Assembly: GCF_000956475.1 (NCBI RefSeq)
Contig: NZ_JYJB01000009.1
Span: forward strand, 656,958 to 720,957
Direction: 5' to 3'
DNA: 64,000 bases
Origin: Microbacterium hydrocarbonoxydans
GTDB taxonomy: Bacteria > Actinomycetota > Actinomycetes > Actinomycetales > Microbacteriaceae
Under the pieces are notes generated by a model, which had not been told where the DNA came from, ran no database searches, and worked only from the letters and a program-made list of their open reading frames with translations. Below are positions 40,295 through 48,326 of this stretch, in pieces. The translations under genes and the position numbers were made by a program. Numbering within the stretch: the first letter of the stretch is position 1; each line of letters opens with the position of its first letter.

Positions 40295-42514
40295 ATGTTC
40301 GACAACGATGCATCGAACTCCGGCGGGGCTGACGACGGGCTGATCAATCCGGCGGGCTTCGTCGTCCGCGCGGGGGACCTGGACACCACCGCGATCACCG
40401 CAGCCGCAAGCGGCGTCGCCGGAATCGGAACGGGTGTCGTCGGCGCAGTGGATTCCGTATCGACAGCATGGACGACGGTGAAGGCCCCGGGGGTCTTCGA
40501 GACCCCCGATGCCGGGGCCGTGTACGCGCTGATGGACCCGGCCGTCGCGGGCGCGGCTGACATGAACGGTGTCACCTCTCGCATCTCTTCCGCTCTGGAG
40601 ACCTATGCGGCGGAGCTGGAGGCCATCAAACCCGATCTCGAGGACATCGAGCAGGACGCGTGGGACTTCCGAGTGGAGGCTCTCGCCGGGTACGAGGTCA
40701 CGAACATCGAAGCCCGCGGCTGGCTGGGGAGCTTCACGACCGGCATCGACGGCAACCCGGTGATGATGGACGATTCCTACGAGACGACGACGATCTCGTG
40801 GCGAGAGCACGACCCGGCGGTGGCGAAGAACGAGAAGCTCGTTCATCGGTTCGAAGCGATCCTCGCGCGAGTGTCGACCGCGGCGACAACGTGCGCGAAC
40901 GCAATCCAGGCGGAACTGCAGCTCGTGTGCGCCGCCCCGTTCGACGCGATCACAGCCGAAGCGCTGGCGAACTCTCCGGAGTTCTCCACCTGGGGGGCTG
41001 CGGTCGGCGAGCAACGTAACGTGACCGAGTCAATCGGGTTTGGCCTGGCGAACTTCGGGAAGGGCATCTGGACCGGGGGCGAACTGATCACCGGATACGA
41101 CGCGCAAACGGGCGTCCGATCCTGGGACACGTTCTGGAAAACGGTGGGTGGTCTGGGAGACTTCGTCGGCTCCACGCTCGCCGTCACCAACGTCCCGTTC
41201 ATGATCGCCGGTATCGCGTCGATGGGCACGAACACCCCGTTCCGCAACTTCTTCACAGACCGGATCAACACAGTCGCGTCATCCTGGGGGAGCATCATCG
41301 GCTGGGACCAGCAGGCTCACCTCGCCGGCGAGAACGGCTGGCACAAGTGGGAAGAAGACGGCATCGCTGCGGCGACGGAGTCCGTCGCGAACGTGGGCAC
41401 GTTCTTCATTCCTGTAGCGAACATCGGCAAGGTCGTCGTGGTGGGCACGAAGGTCGGATCCTTCATCGTCCGCGGTGTCGCCGGTGTCGCGGAGTTCGTC
41501 GTCCCTGCCGGATCGCACCTCGTCACCGGTGTCGCGAAAGTCGTCGAACTCACCTCCACCGGTGTCAAGACAGGCTTCCGCGGGCTCATCAATGCCATCC
41601 GTGACACCCACCTCAACGTCACCGTCAAACCCACCACAGTCCCCGGCACCCTCAACACCGCCCTCGATATCACCCACCTCGACACCCCGGTGAAGCCCGG
41701 AACCGCGGTCTCCGAGGCGCTCGGACTTGAGTCGGCAATGGGGAGTCGAAGCGCCCCATCAGATACTCACACCGGAAGCCTGGAGTCGCACACATCGGTT
41801 CGGGAGAGCAGTAACATAGGTGGTGCAGATGCGGAACGTGCGCACTCGTCTCAGACACACACAGTCGAAGGACAAGCGAGTACGACTGTCGGCGGTACTG
41901 CGCCTTCTCCTATAGCTGGGACTAAAGTTCCGGCCCTGGGTACTGACGCAGTGGTGACTGCGAACGGGCCATTAGCTATCGAACCACCTCGAGCCGACAT
42001 GTCCTTGGTTTGGGGGAACGACCGCGGCGTGATTGATATCGATGCTGTCCTGGGAACGCAAACCCCTACTCCGGCTCTAGGATGGACTGACTTGAACGCC
42101 CTCCAGTTTCGCATAGAACCCGATACGCAACTCTTCTGGACCGGTCGCACGGAGATGCCGAATCCGGCAAATTCCACGTTTGTGGGTAGCTCTGATATTG
42201 CCACCGGGCTGGCTCGACAGCGCGGAGGGACAACGCTCGAGACATATCTTGCTGACCATGGAATAAAGATGCCTCGCTGGTCGGACGATCCTGTCGTTCA
42301 GGCGGCATGGGGAGAAGTTTCTAGGATGTACGCAGAGTCCGCGAGTGGTGTCGTACGCGTCGTCCTTGGGCGCAACATTCGTCCTGAAGCGGTATGGTTG
42401 ACCTATGAATTCGATGCACTCAGGTCGAATTCTAATGTAAGCAAGATCATTGCCATTGATCCGGCTACTGGGGGAATGCGGGTTCTATATGAAAGGCCGC
42501 AAAATGCGAGATGA
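40295..42514 (+). CDS. large polymorphic-toxin-type type VII effector
   Basis: This 739-residue protein has an N-terminal helical part (residues 1 to about 250) fitting a secretion domain, a middle hydrophobic stretch (about 370 to 410, VGTFFIPVANIGKVVVVGTK), and a Ser/Thr-rich linker (about 470 to 590). A separate C-terminal domain follows (about 595 to 739: FWTGRTEMPNPANS, ARQRGGTTLETYLADHG, WSDDPVVQAAWGEVSRMYAE, IDPATGGMRV). I cannot name the toxin activity. From about 41740 the DNA becomes less GC-rich and codon use changes, marking a recombined toxin module. A small gene overlapping the end is the likely immunity protein. Confidence 0.82.
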   Translation: MFDNDASNSGGADDGLINPAGFVVRAGDLDTTAITAAASGVAGIGTGVVGAVDSVSTAWTTVKAPGVFETPDAGAVYALMDPAVAGAADMNGVTSRISSALETYAAELEAIKPDLEDIEQDAWDFRVEALAGYEVTNIEARGWLGSFTTGIDGNPVMMDDSYETTTISWREHDPAVAKNEKLVHRFEAILARVSTAATTCANAIQAELQLVCAAPFDAITAEALANSPEFSTWGAAVGEQRNVTESIGFGLANFGKGIWTGGELITGYDAQTGVRSWDTFWKTVGGLGDFVGSTLAVTNVPFMIAGIASMGTNTPFRNFFTDRINTVASSWGSIIGWDQQAHLAGENGWHKWEEDGIAAATESVANVGTFFIPVANIGKVVVVGTKVGSFIVRGVAGVAEFVVPAGSHLVTGVAKVVELTSTGVKTGFRGLINAIRDTHLNVTVKPTTVPGTLNTALDITHLDTPVKPGTAVSEALGLESAMGSRSAPSDTHTGSLESHTSVRESSNIGGADAERAHSSQTHTVEGQASTTVGGTAPSPIAGTKVPALGTDAVVTANGPLAIEPPRADMSLVWGNDRGVIDIDAVLGTQTPTPALGWTDLNALQFRIEPDTQLFWTGRTEMPNPANSTFVGSSDIATGLARQRGGTTLETYLADHGIKMPRWSDDPVVQAAWGEVSRMYAESASGVVRVVLGRNIRPEAVWLTYEFDALRSNSNVSKIIAIDPATGGMRVLYERPQNAR

Positions 42515-42779
42515 AATTGTCAGCAAGGCCGTAATCGCTTACGTTGGGTGGGATACGGATGCGGCGCTACCGGGCCGTCATCCCGAGCGCATCGCAGATG
42601 GTTCTTTGAAGGATCACGTGCTCGAAATAATCGCAATGGTGGATGCCGAGGAGCCCGGAAGCCAAGGTCTATGGGAATGGGGGAGGGAGGTCGGTGACAA
42701 AGTCTCGTCGCGGTTCCCCGGGCTTTCTACTGAAGCGGTCGACGCGCTTGTTGCGCTCATCACTTTTGAATGGCGATAA
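42504..42779 (+). CDS. putative immunity protein for the effector
   Basis: The 91-residue acidic protein begins within the last codons of the effector gene (11-base overlap), with GAAAGG eight bases upstream. It has no recognised family: helical stretches MRDEIVSKAVIAYVGWD and STEAVDALVALITFEW. Size, position, acidity and low GC match immunity proteins that pair with polymorphic toxin C-termini. Confidence 0.7.
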   Translation: MRDEIVSKAVIAYVGWDTDAALPGRHPERIADGSLKDHVLEIIAMVDAEEPGSQGLWEWGREVGDKVSSRFPGLSTEAVDALVALITFEWR

Positions 42780-43150
42780 CGCGCTCTCAATCGTGGGGAC
42801 CTCGCCGTCTCGATCTCTCTGTTTAACCAGTTCATGGGAAAGGCAGCCCTCATCCCGAGCGCCCCGCTGACCAACGGCTGAGAGACCAGGTGCCGTGGGT
42901 TCGCACAAGAAGATTGCGCTGGCGTCTTGGGCGTCCACTTCAGAGCCGCCTGAGTCGGATTGCCGCACGAACTGACCAGCTATTGCAAGGCTTGACGAAG
43001 AGCGTTGGTGCCTCGGGCTGGGAACTGTCTCTTCCTTCGGGCGCATCCCAGGATCCCGATGCGCCCATTCGTGGTCGTGTGCCGTGGGAAGGGGGCAAGC
43101 GCCCACTGGTAGCCAAGTGCCCGGTATCCGCGAGCTTCAGTATCAGTTGA
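42780..43150 (+). other. gap with no confident gene
   Basis: This 371-base stretch between the immunity gene and the first toxin tail has no gene I can support. Short open frames do not resemble known proteins. It may be eroded toxin-module DNA. Confidence 0.5.
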
Positions 43151-43324
43151 CCGGACGGATCTCCTGGCGGTGGATGGCAGAATCGTCTTTTGAATGCGCG
43201 AGACGAAGAATGGATGTCGCTGGAGGATCTCGTGAACCCAAGTATGGAATTATTAGATACGGATCGGTCGACTGATTACGGGAGTCGGTATGTCGTCATC
43301 CAGTTCGCGCGAAGATCTTTTTGA
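43151..43324 (+). pseudogene. orphan toxin C-terminal tail, copy 1
   Basis: The frame downstream of the stop at 43148 reads DGSPGGGWQNRLLNARDEEW and then MSLEDL. It aligns with two further tails at 43863 and 44355 (common core GxPxGGxQxRxx, then W, then S/P, then [E/K][D/E]L). There is no start codon and no upstream domain, so it is a remnant of a toxin C-terminus. It overlaps the next immunity gene start by 35 bases, as in toxin/immunity pairs. Confidence 0.65.
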
Positions 43325-43814
43325 TTTTGCTACGATGGGAGGGTATCAAGGAGTCACGCCTGAAGAAAAGTCTGTCGCGATGCCCGAGAATGCGATCTTC
43401 GCATTGGTGAGTGGTGATCCCGACTTTTTCTGTGTGAAGGAAGGTGACGTATACGTTGTCAATAAGCAGGAGCGGGGGCATTTCGCGGCTCCTCGATTCG
43501 CGTCGAATCACATCGAAGACGTGGAAAAGCACCTCGCTTTCATGCTCGGCAACAGTGTGCGAACAAGGTCGGGACTGCCTCGAATCTGGTTGCCGTCTTT
43601 TTCCTTGGCTTATGGTTGTGAGGCGGGGCGCTTCCGCGTGGAGGGTAGCCCCGCCGATGTCACTCTGTCGTGGGTGGAAAGGGACCAGGTGCACGTTGCT
43701 TCTGCGATGTCTGAAGACCGGGCTGAGGAATTTGTTCAGTATGGAACGTATTCGGTCCAGGAGATAGTGCAATCATTCCAAAGGATCGACGGGGCGCCAC
43801 TATTTCGTAAGTGA
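43290..43814 (+). CDS. immunity-like protein, first member of a duplicated family
   Basis: The 174-residue protein begins at ATG after TGATTACGGG and has features also found in the broken copy at 44012: FATMGGYQG, ALVSGDPDFFCVKEGDVYVV and KQERGHF, then a C-terminal YSVQEIVQSFQRIDGAPLF. Its family is unknown. Repeated pairing with toxin-tail remnants makes an immunity role likely. Base composition is lower in GC than the core genes. Confidence 0.7.
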   Translation: MSSSSSREDLFDFATMGGYQGVTPEEKSVAMPENAIFALVSGDPDFFCVKEGDVYVVNKQERGHFAAPRFASNHIEDVEKHLAFMLGNSVRTRSGLPRIWLPSFSLAYGCEAGRFRVEGSPADVTLSWVERDQVHVASAMSEDRAEEFVQYGTYSVQEIVQSFQRIDGAPLFRK

Positions 43815-43862
43815 TTTCATATTGGCCGTCCTTGGGTACAACGATCGTTCCGAAGTGGGCGC

Positions 43863-44015
43863 CTGCCTGAATATATGCTTCCTGAAGTGTCCATAGTTGC
43901 GCGGGCCAACGGATTTCCCGGCGGTGGATGGCAAATTCGGTTCTGGGGCACAGAGGAGCTTAGGTGGATACCCATGAAGGAGCTGACTGACTCGATTAAT
44001 GGAGTGCGGAGATGA
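43863..44015 (+). pseudogene. orphan toxin C-terminal tail, copy 2
   Basis: The frame reads ARANGFPGGGWQIRFWGTEE followed by WIPMKEL and ends at 44013-44015 with the stop overlapping the next ATG (ATGA). The PGGGxQ pattern resembles the end of TNT-type NADase domains, but there is not enough left to say so. No complete toxin gene precedes it, and the frame is lost upstream near 43860. Confidence 0.65.
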
Positions 44016-44316
44016 TCGACAAGACAATAGAACCAGAACTGGCGCAGTTTGCTGCACTAGGTGGATACCATTGGGGTGGGTCAACGACATCCGCTGTTCG
44101 CGGGGACGTTCTTTTTGCGCTGATGAGCGGAGACCCTGACTTCTATTGCTTTCGCGAAGGCAACCAGTTTGTGGTCCGAAAGGAAGAGAGGGGACAACTG
44201 TCGCCTCCAGCAGATTCGTTCGATACTCGAGATTCACCGCCGAGCAGATTCGGAGATCTCTTCTTTCGGAGACTGGCGAGCCTCTATTCGCCGGCTCTTC
44301 GCGCACGACGGTGTAG
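44012..44316 (+). pseudogene. truncated, frameshifted second immunity gene
   Basis: The first 70 residues (FAALGGYHWGG, FALMSGDPDFYCFREGNQFV, RKEERGQL) are a paralogue of the 43290 gene. The reading frame then changes, and about 90 residues are missing. The matching C-terminus (FTAEQIRRSLLSETGEPLF) resumes in another frame and ends at 44314-44316. An internal deletion with frameshift is the simplest explanation. Confidence 0.7.
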
Positions 44317-44354
44317 TCGGTTGAGCGCTCGATCTGCCTGAAGTCATGACGTGA

Positions 44355-44534
44355 CCCTTCAACTGGCTGTCAGCGAGAGTCGAGGCGCTGCGGGCTGAAG
44401 GTCTTTTACCGGAGGCAATCTCCCGAGCCAATGGCTTCCCGGCCGGTGGATGCCAGATAAGGTTCTGGGTCCTGGATTCGAGTTCGTGGGTTTCGATTGA
44501 GGATCTTTTGGATGGGTTTCGGGTGATTCGATGA
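44355..44534 (+). pseudogene. orphan toxin C-terminal tail, copy 3
   Basis: The frame reads PFNWLSARVEALRAEGLLPE, then SRANGFPAGGCQIRFW and WVSIEDLLDG, ending at a stop that overlaps the ATG at 44531. It is the third copy of the tail. The core PGGGWQ has become PAGGCQ. Nothing that follows clearly matches the immunity family, so its partner appears lost. The stretch 44535-44780 holds short open frames only. Confidence 0.6.
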
Positions 44535-44780
44535 AGAGGGATGTTGGGGGATGCGATAGGATCACCTGCTCGCTTCGGAGTACGAACCGCGCCACATCGC
44601 GAAGCGGGACGCATTGTCTTTGGGCGCATCTGATCTTCCGTGGGTGGCTCAGAATCCGGATCCTTAACGTGTCCTTATCAGCGGTGTCGTCGACCTATTG
44701 CACCCGGGACTCGAGGTACCGTTTGACGGGCTTCACTCATTTGCGATGACGCTTCTGGATGCAGCACCCGAGTAGTCCCG

Positions 44781-45260
44781 ATGGGTGCTGCCAAAGGCAA
44801 GGGATTGGGCTTCATGTTTGAGAACTCGGCGCATTTCATGGCGGCGATGATGCAACTCCCCACCTTCGAGGGGATCGCATGGCGTGCAGCGAGCTTTGAG
44901 TTGAACGCGCCGTTTGATTCCGTTGAACCGATTCCATTGAGTCGGGATCTGCGCGTTGCAACAGAGAATCTTCGGGCAGTCGGCGTGCACATGTTCATCA
45001 CCTCGAATTCCCGCGACATCAGTGCTCTCTCAGCGCATCCGACCGATCAAGAAGTTGTCCTCTTGCCCGGTGCACGATTGATCCCGGCATCGTCGATGCG
45101 CGTCGTGGAAGGAATACGGGTGCAATCGATCATCGAACTGCCGGCGAGTGACCACCCGCTCATGCCCATCCCGTCAGATCATGAGATCGAGGCTGCAGTG
45201 AAGGCCGCACGCGCCCGGTCTGAGGTTCCGGTGTATCAAAAGGGGCGGTTCGGGGCCTGA
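44781..45260 (+). CDS. ADP-ribosyltransferase-like toxin remnant
   Basis: The 159-residue open frame contains the three landmarks of R-S-E type ADP-ribosyltransferases: LPTFEGIAWRAASF (Arg), FITSNSRDISALSAHP (Ser motif) and DQEVVLLPGARLIP (Glu). No signal peptide or secretion domain is attached. The DNA just upstream (44690-44760) reads in another frame like the start of the same domain, so the gene is probably a frame-broken C-terminal module. It closes the toxin array before the RecQ gene. Confidence 0.6.
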   Translation: MGAAKGKGLGFMFENSAHFMAAMMQLPTFEGIAWRAASFELNAPFDSVEPIPLSRDLRVATENLRAVGVHMFITSNSRDISALSAHPTDQEVVLLPGARLIPASSMRVVEGIRVQSIIELPASDHPLMPIPSDHEIEAAVKAARARSEVPVYQKGRFGA

Positions 45261-45328
45261 CTGCGGCGGAGACAGCGAGCCCCGGTTCGGTTCAGCTTCA
45301 TGTCGTCGGGGTGGGGCAGAGTGGGGAC

Positions 45329-47437
45329 ATGACCTCCCCGCTCTCCGCCTCCCCTCGCGGCGCCGCTCTCGCCGCACTGCGCGATCTCACCGGGCGTCCG
45401 GACGCAGAGTTCCACGACGGTCAGTACGAGGCGATCGAGGCGCTGGTCGAGCAGCGTCGACGCGCGCTCGTCGTGCAGCGGACGGGATGGGGCAAGTCGG
45501 CGGTGTACTTCGTTGCCACGCTGCTGCTGCGCCGTCAGGGTGCGGGCCCCACGGTGCTGGTGTCACCCCTGCTCGCGCTCATGCGCGATCAGATCGCCGC
45601 CGCCGAACGTGCAGGCGTGCGCGCCGTGGCGATCAACTCGACCAACGCCCACGAGTGGTCCGACGTGCTCGCCCAGCTCGACCGCGACGAGGTCGACGTG
45701 CTGCTGGTGTCGCCCGAGCGCCTCAACAACCCATCGTTCCGCGAGGAGCAGCTGCCCGCGCTCGTGCGCCGCATCGGCATGCTGGTCGTCGACGAGGCGC
45801 ACTGCATCAGCGACTGGGGGCATGACTTCCGCCCGGACTACCGCCGGCTGCGCGACCTCATCGCGCAGATGCCCGCCGACGTCCCGGTGCTCGCGACGAC
45901 CGCCACGGCGAACAGCCGCGTGGTCGCCGACGTGGCCGAGCAGTTGGGAACCGGGGAGTCGGACGCACACGTGCTCACCATCCGCGGCCCTCTCGCCCGC
46001 ACGTCACTCCGGCTCGGTGTCCTCCGCTTGCCGGATTCGGCGAGCCGGCTCGCCTGGCTGCTCAGCCATCTCGATGACCTCCCGGGCTCGGGCATCATCT
46101 ACACGCTCACGGTCGCAGAAGCCGTCGACACCGCGCGCCTGCTGCGCGAACGCGGCCACGAGGTGCGCGCCTACACGGGGCAGACGGATGCCGACGAGCG
46201 CGAAGAATCCGAGGGCATGCTCAAGCGCAACGAGGTCAAGGCGCTCGTCGCGACCAGCGCCCTCGGGATGGGCTTCGACAAGCCCGATCTCGGGTTCGTG
46301 CTGCATCTCGGCGCGCCCTCGTCTCCCGTCGCCTACTACCAGCAGGTGGGTCGTGCGGGGCGTGCGAGCGAGAGCGCCGATGTGCTGCTGCTGCCGGGCG
46401 TGGAGGACCGCGACATCTGGCACTACTTCGCGACGGCGTCGATGCCGGATCGAGAGCGCGCTGAGCGCGTGATCTCGGCTCTCGGTGACACGCCCGTGTC
46501 GACACCGGCGCTCGAGGCGATGGTCGACATCCGCCGCACGCCTCTCGAACTGCTGCTCAAAGTGCTCGACGTCGACGGAGCGGTCCGCCGGGTGCAGGGC
46601 GGCTGGGTCGCGACCGGAGAGCCGTGGGTCTATGACGCCGAGCGCTACCAGCGCATCGCGGCGGAGCGCGTGGCCGAGCAGCAGAGCATGCTCGACTACG
46701 AGACCACCACCGGATGCCGTATGGAGTTCCTGCAGCGATCACTCGACGACGACACGGCGGTGCCCTGCGGACGCTGCGACAACTGCTCGGGCGCCTGGTT
46801 CCCGCGCGACATCGAGAAGGACGCGACTGCGAGTGCCGCCGAGTCTCTCGACAGGGTCGGAGTGCCGATCGAGCCGCGCCGCGCCTGGCCGACCGGCGCC
46901 GACCGGCTGGGAGTAGCGGTGAAGGGCCGCATCCCGGCCGACGAGCAGGCGACGGAGGGCCGCGCACTCGCACGGCTCACCGACCTCGGCTGGGGCGGCA
47001 CGCTGCGCGAGCTGTTCGGTGCGGGGGCAGCGGATGCCGCGGTGACGCCGCAGCTGCTCGCCGGCTGCGTGCGGGTGCTGGCCGAATGGGGATGGGAGCA
47101 TCGTCCGGTCGCCGTCGTCGCGGTGCCCTCGCGCTCCCGGCCTCAGCTCACCGAATCCCTGGCCCGCGGGATCGCCGAGATCGGCCGGCTGCCGTACCTC
47201 GGTGCGCTCGGTCTGGCGAACGGCGGACCGAGCGGCCAGCCGGGCGGCAACAGCGCCTTCCGAGTCGCCGGCCTGTGGGAGAGGTTCACCGCCGAGGGGC
47301 TCGAGATCCCGGAGGGACCGGTGCTGCTCGTCGACGATCAGGCTGACAGCCGCTGGACGCTGACGATCGCGGCTCGCACGCTCCGGCAGGCCGGGGCGAC
47401 CGACGTGCTGCCGTTCGTCCTCGCGCTGCGCGGCTGA
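45329..47437 (+). CDS. recQ: RecQ-family DNA helicase with C-terminal phosphoribosyltransferase-like domain
   Basis: This 702-residue helicase has Walker A in RTGWGKSAVYF, the DEAH-type motif VVDEAHCISDWGHDFRPDYRR, motif VI region QQVGRAGRASESADVLLL, and a zinc-binding Cys cluster (CRMEFLQ, CGRCDNC). After about residue 590 a second domain resembles a phosphoribosyltransferase (VAVVAVPSRSRPQL, GPVLLVDDQADSRWTLTIAAR). The PRPP loop there has TG replaced by SR. RecQ-PRTase fusions occur in actinobacteria. I use the ATG of MTSPLSAS over an upstream GTG without a site. Confidence 0.9.
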   Translation: MTSPLSASPRGAALAALRDLTGRPDAEFHDGQYEAIEALVEQRRRALVVQRTGWGKSAVYFVATLLLRRQGAGPTVLVSPLLALMRDQIAAAERAGVRAVAINSTNAHEWSDVLAQLDRDEVDVLLVSPERLNNPSFREEQLPALVRRIGMLVVDEAHCISDWGHDFRPDYRRLRDLIAQMPADVPVLATTATANSRVVADVAEQLGTGESDAHVLTIRGPLARTSLRLGVLRLPDSASRLAWLLSHLDDLPGSGIIYTLTVAEAVDTARLLRERGHEVRAYTGQTDADEREESEGMLKRNEVKALVATSALGMGFDKPDLGFVLHLGAPSSPVAYYQQVGRAGRASESADVLLLPGVEDRDIWHYFATASMPDRERAERVISALGDTPVSTPALEAMVDIRRTPLELLLKVLDVDGAVRRVQGGWVATGEPWVYDAERYQRIAAERVAEQQSMLDYETTTGCRMEFLQRSLDDDTAVPCGRCDNCSGAWFPRDIEKDATASAAESLDRVGVPIEPRRAWPTGADRLGVAVKGRIPADEQATEGRALARLTDLGWGGTLRELFGAGAADAAVTPQLLAGCVRVLAEWGWEHRPVAVVAVPSRSRPQLTESLARGIAEIGRLPYLGALGLANGGPSGQPGGNSAFRVAGLWERFTAEGLEIPEGPVLLVDDQADSRWTLTIAARTLRQAGATDVLPFVLALRG

Positions 47438-47443
47438 GCCGAT

Positions 47444-47768
47444 TCACTCGCGGAGCAGACGCTCGACGGCATCAGCCAACTCCGGGATGTCGTTCCGCGC
47501 CGTCGAGGTGACGATCGCGTGAGTCGTGTCGAAGTATCGATGGGCGAGATGGTCGCGCATCCGCGCGATCTCGTTCCACGGGATCCCCGGCTCCGTCTTG
47601 GTGACCGACGGCGCGAGGTCCTTCACCGCTTCTCCGATCTCCATCAACCGAGCGCGGATCGCGTCGAAGACGATCTCATCGTCAGCATCCGACCGGTCGA
47701 CGTAGCGTGAGATCGGCTGTGCAGGCGGCTGCGATGTCGCGCAGTCTGTCGCGATCGCGCCGGCTCAT
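47444..47768 (-). pseudogene. HepT-type HEPN toxin, frameshifted
   Basis: The start MSRRDRDRLRDIAAACTA (at 47768) and the remainder ISRYVDRSDADDEIVFDAIR through MRDHLAHRYFD (the RxxxxH-type HEPN active site) are in different frames. One extra base near 47713 separates them. HepT is normally the ribonuclease half of the MNT/HepT pair, silenced by AMP transfer from the partner. The start overlaps the partner's stop as ATGA. A sequencing error or real decay would give the same picture. Confidence 0.8.
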
Positions 47769-48259
47769 AGCTCGATCGAATCTCGCTCGACGGATTCGAT
47801 GACGGCCGGCTTCAGCCCGTTGCTCGGTACGAGATCGACCTGGCGGCCGAGAATAGCCTCCGCCTCTCGTTGCATTCGCAGAAGGTCGAATATTCCGGTT
47901 TCGGGATCGATGTCGACGACCAGGTCGATGTCGCTCGTTTCTGAGTCTTCGCCGCGTGCGACGCTGCCGAAAAGTCGGATCCGGCGCGCACCCAGAGGCT
48001 CGAGCGAACGATGCAGAGCTGACGCCGAAGCCCGCACGCGATCCAGAGTGCTCGACGCGGTATCGGGACGACCGGAGAAATCGATCACGAAGCCGGCGGC
48101 CGCAGACAGCCTGTCGACAGCATCGAAAGACGGCTCTCGCCGACCGTTCTCGTACTCGCTGATCACGCTCTGAGGTATATCTGCGAGCTGCGCGAGAGCG
48201 GACTGCGTCAGCCCGCTCTGCTGGCGGACCCGACGGAGAAGTTCGGCGGCGCGACTCAC
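47765..48259 (-). CDS. MNT-type nucleotidyltransferase antitoxin fused to XRE DNA-binding domain
   Basis: This 164-residue protein has an N-terminal XRE helix-turn-helix (SGLTQSALAQLADIPQSVIS and EYENGRREP) and a C-terminal minimal nucleotidyltransferase with LFGSVARGEDSETSDIDLVV (GSxARGxxxxxSDIDL). This makes it the antitoxin that modifies HepT and also represses its own promoter. It starts at GTG; upstream DNA has an imperfect palindrome around GAATTC. It ends overlapping the HepT start. Confidence 0.85.
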   Translation of the reverse strand: MSRAAELLRRVRQQSGLTQSALAQLADIPQSVISEYENGRREPSFDAVDRLSAAAGFVIDFSGRPDTASSTLDRVRASASALHRSLEPLGARRIRLFGSVARGEDSETSDIDLVVDIDPETGIFDLLRMQREAEAILGRQVDLVPSNGLKPAVIESVERDSIEL

Positions 48260-48268
48260 GGACGCAAG

Positions 48269-48290
48269 TATATCGTGAATTCGCAATATA
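48269..48290. promoter_or_regulatory. imperfect palindrome at TA promoter
   Basis: TATAT and ATATA arms surround a central GAATTC, in an AT-rich patch just upstream of the XRE-MNT start. It is a likely autoregulatory site. Confidence 0.5.
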
Positions 48291-48326
48291 GTGAATAAGC
48301 GATACTCACGTTCGCTCCTTCGCAGG

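Noticed and set aside
42890..43150. Short open frame of 86 codons with a Gly/Ser-rich end
   Set aside because: No family resemblance and no ribosome binding site; it lies in eroded toxin-module DNA, so I did not call it a gene.
44531..44749. Possible third immunity gene starting at the ATG that overlaps tail copy 3
   Set aside because: The 72-residue translation has none of the GGY or SGDPDF landmarks of the other two copies, and alternative frames are short.
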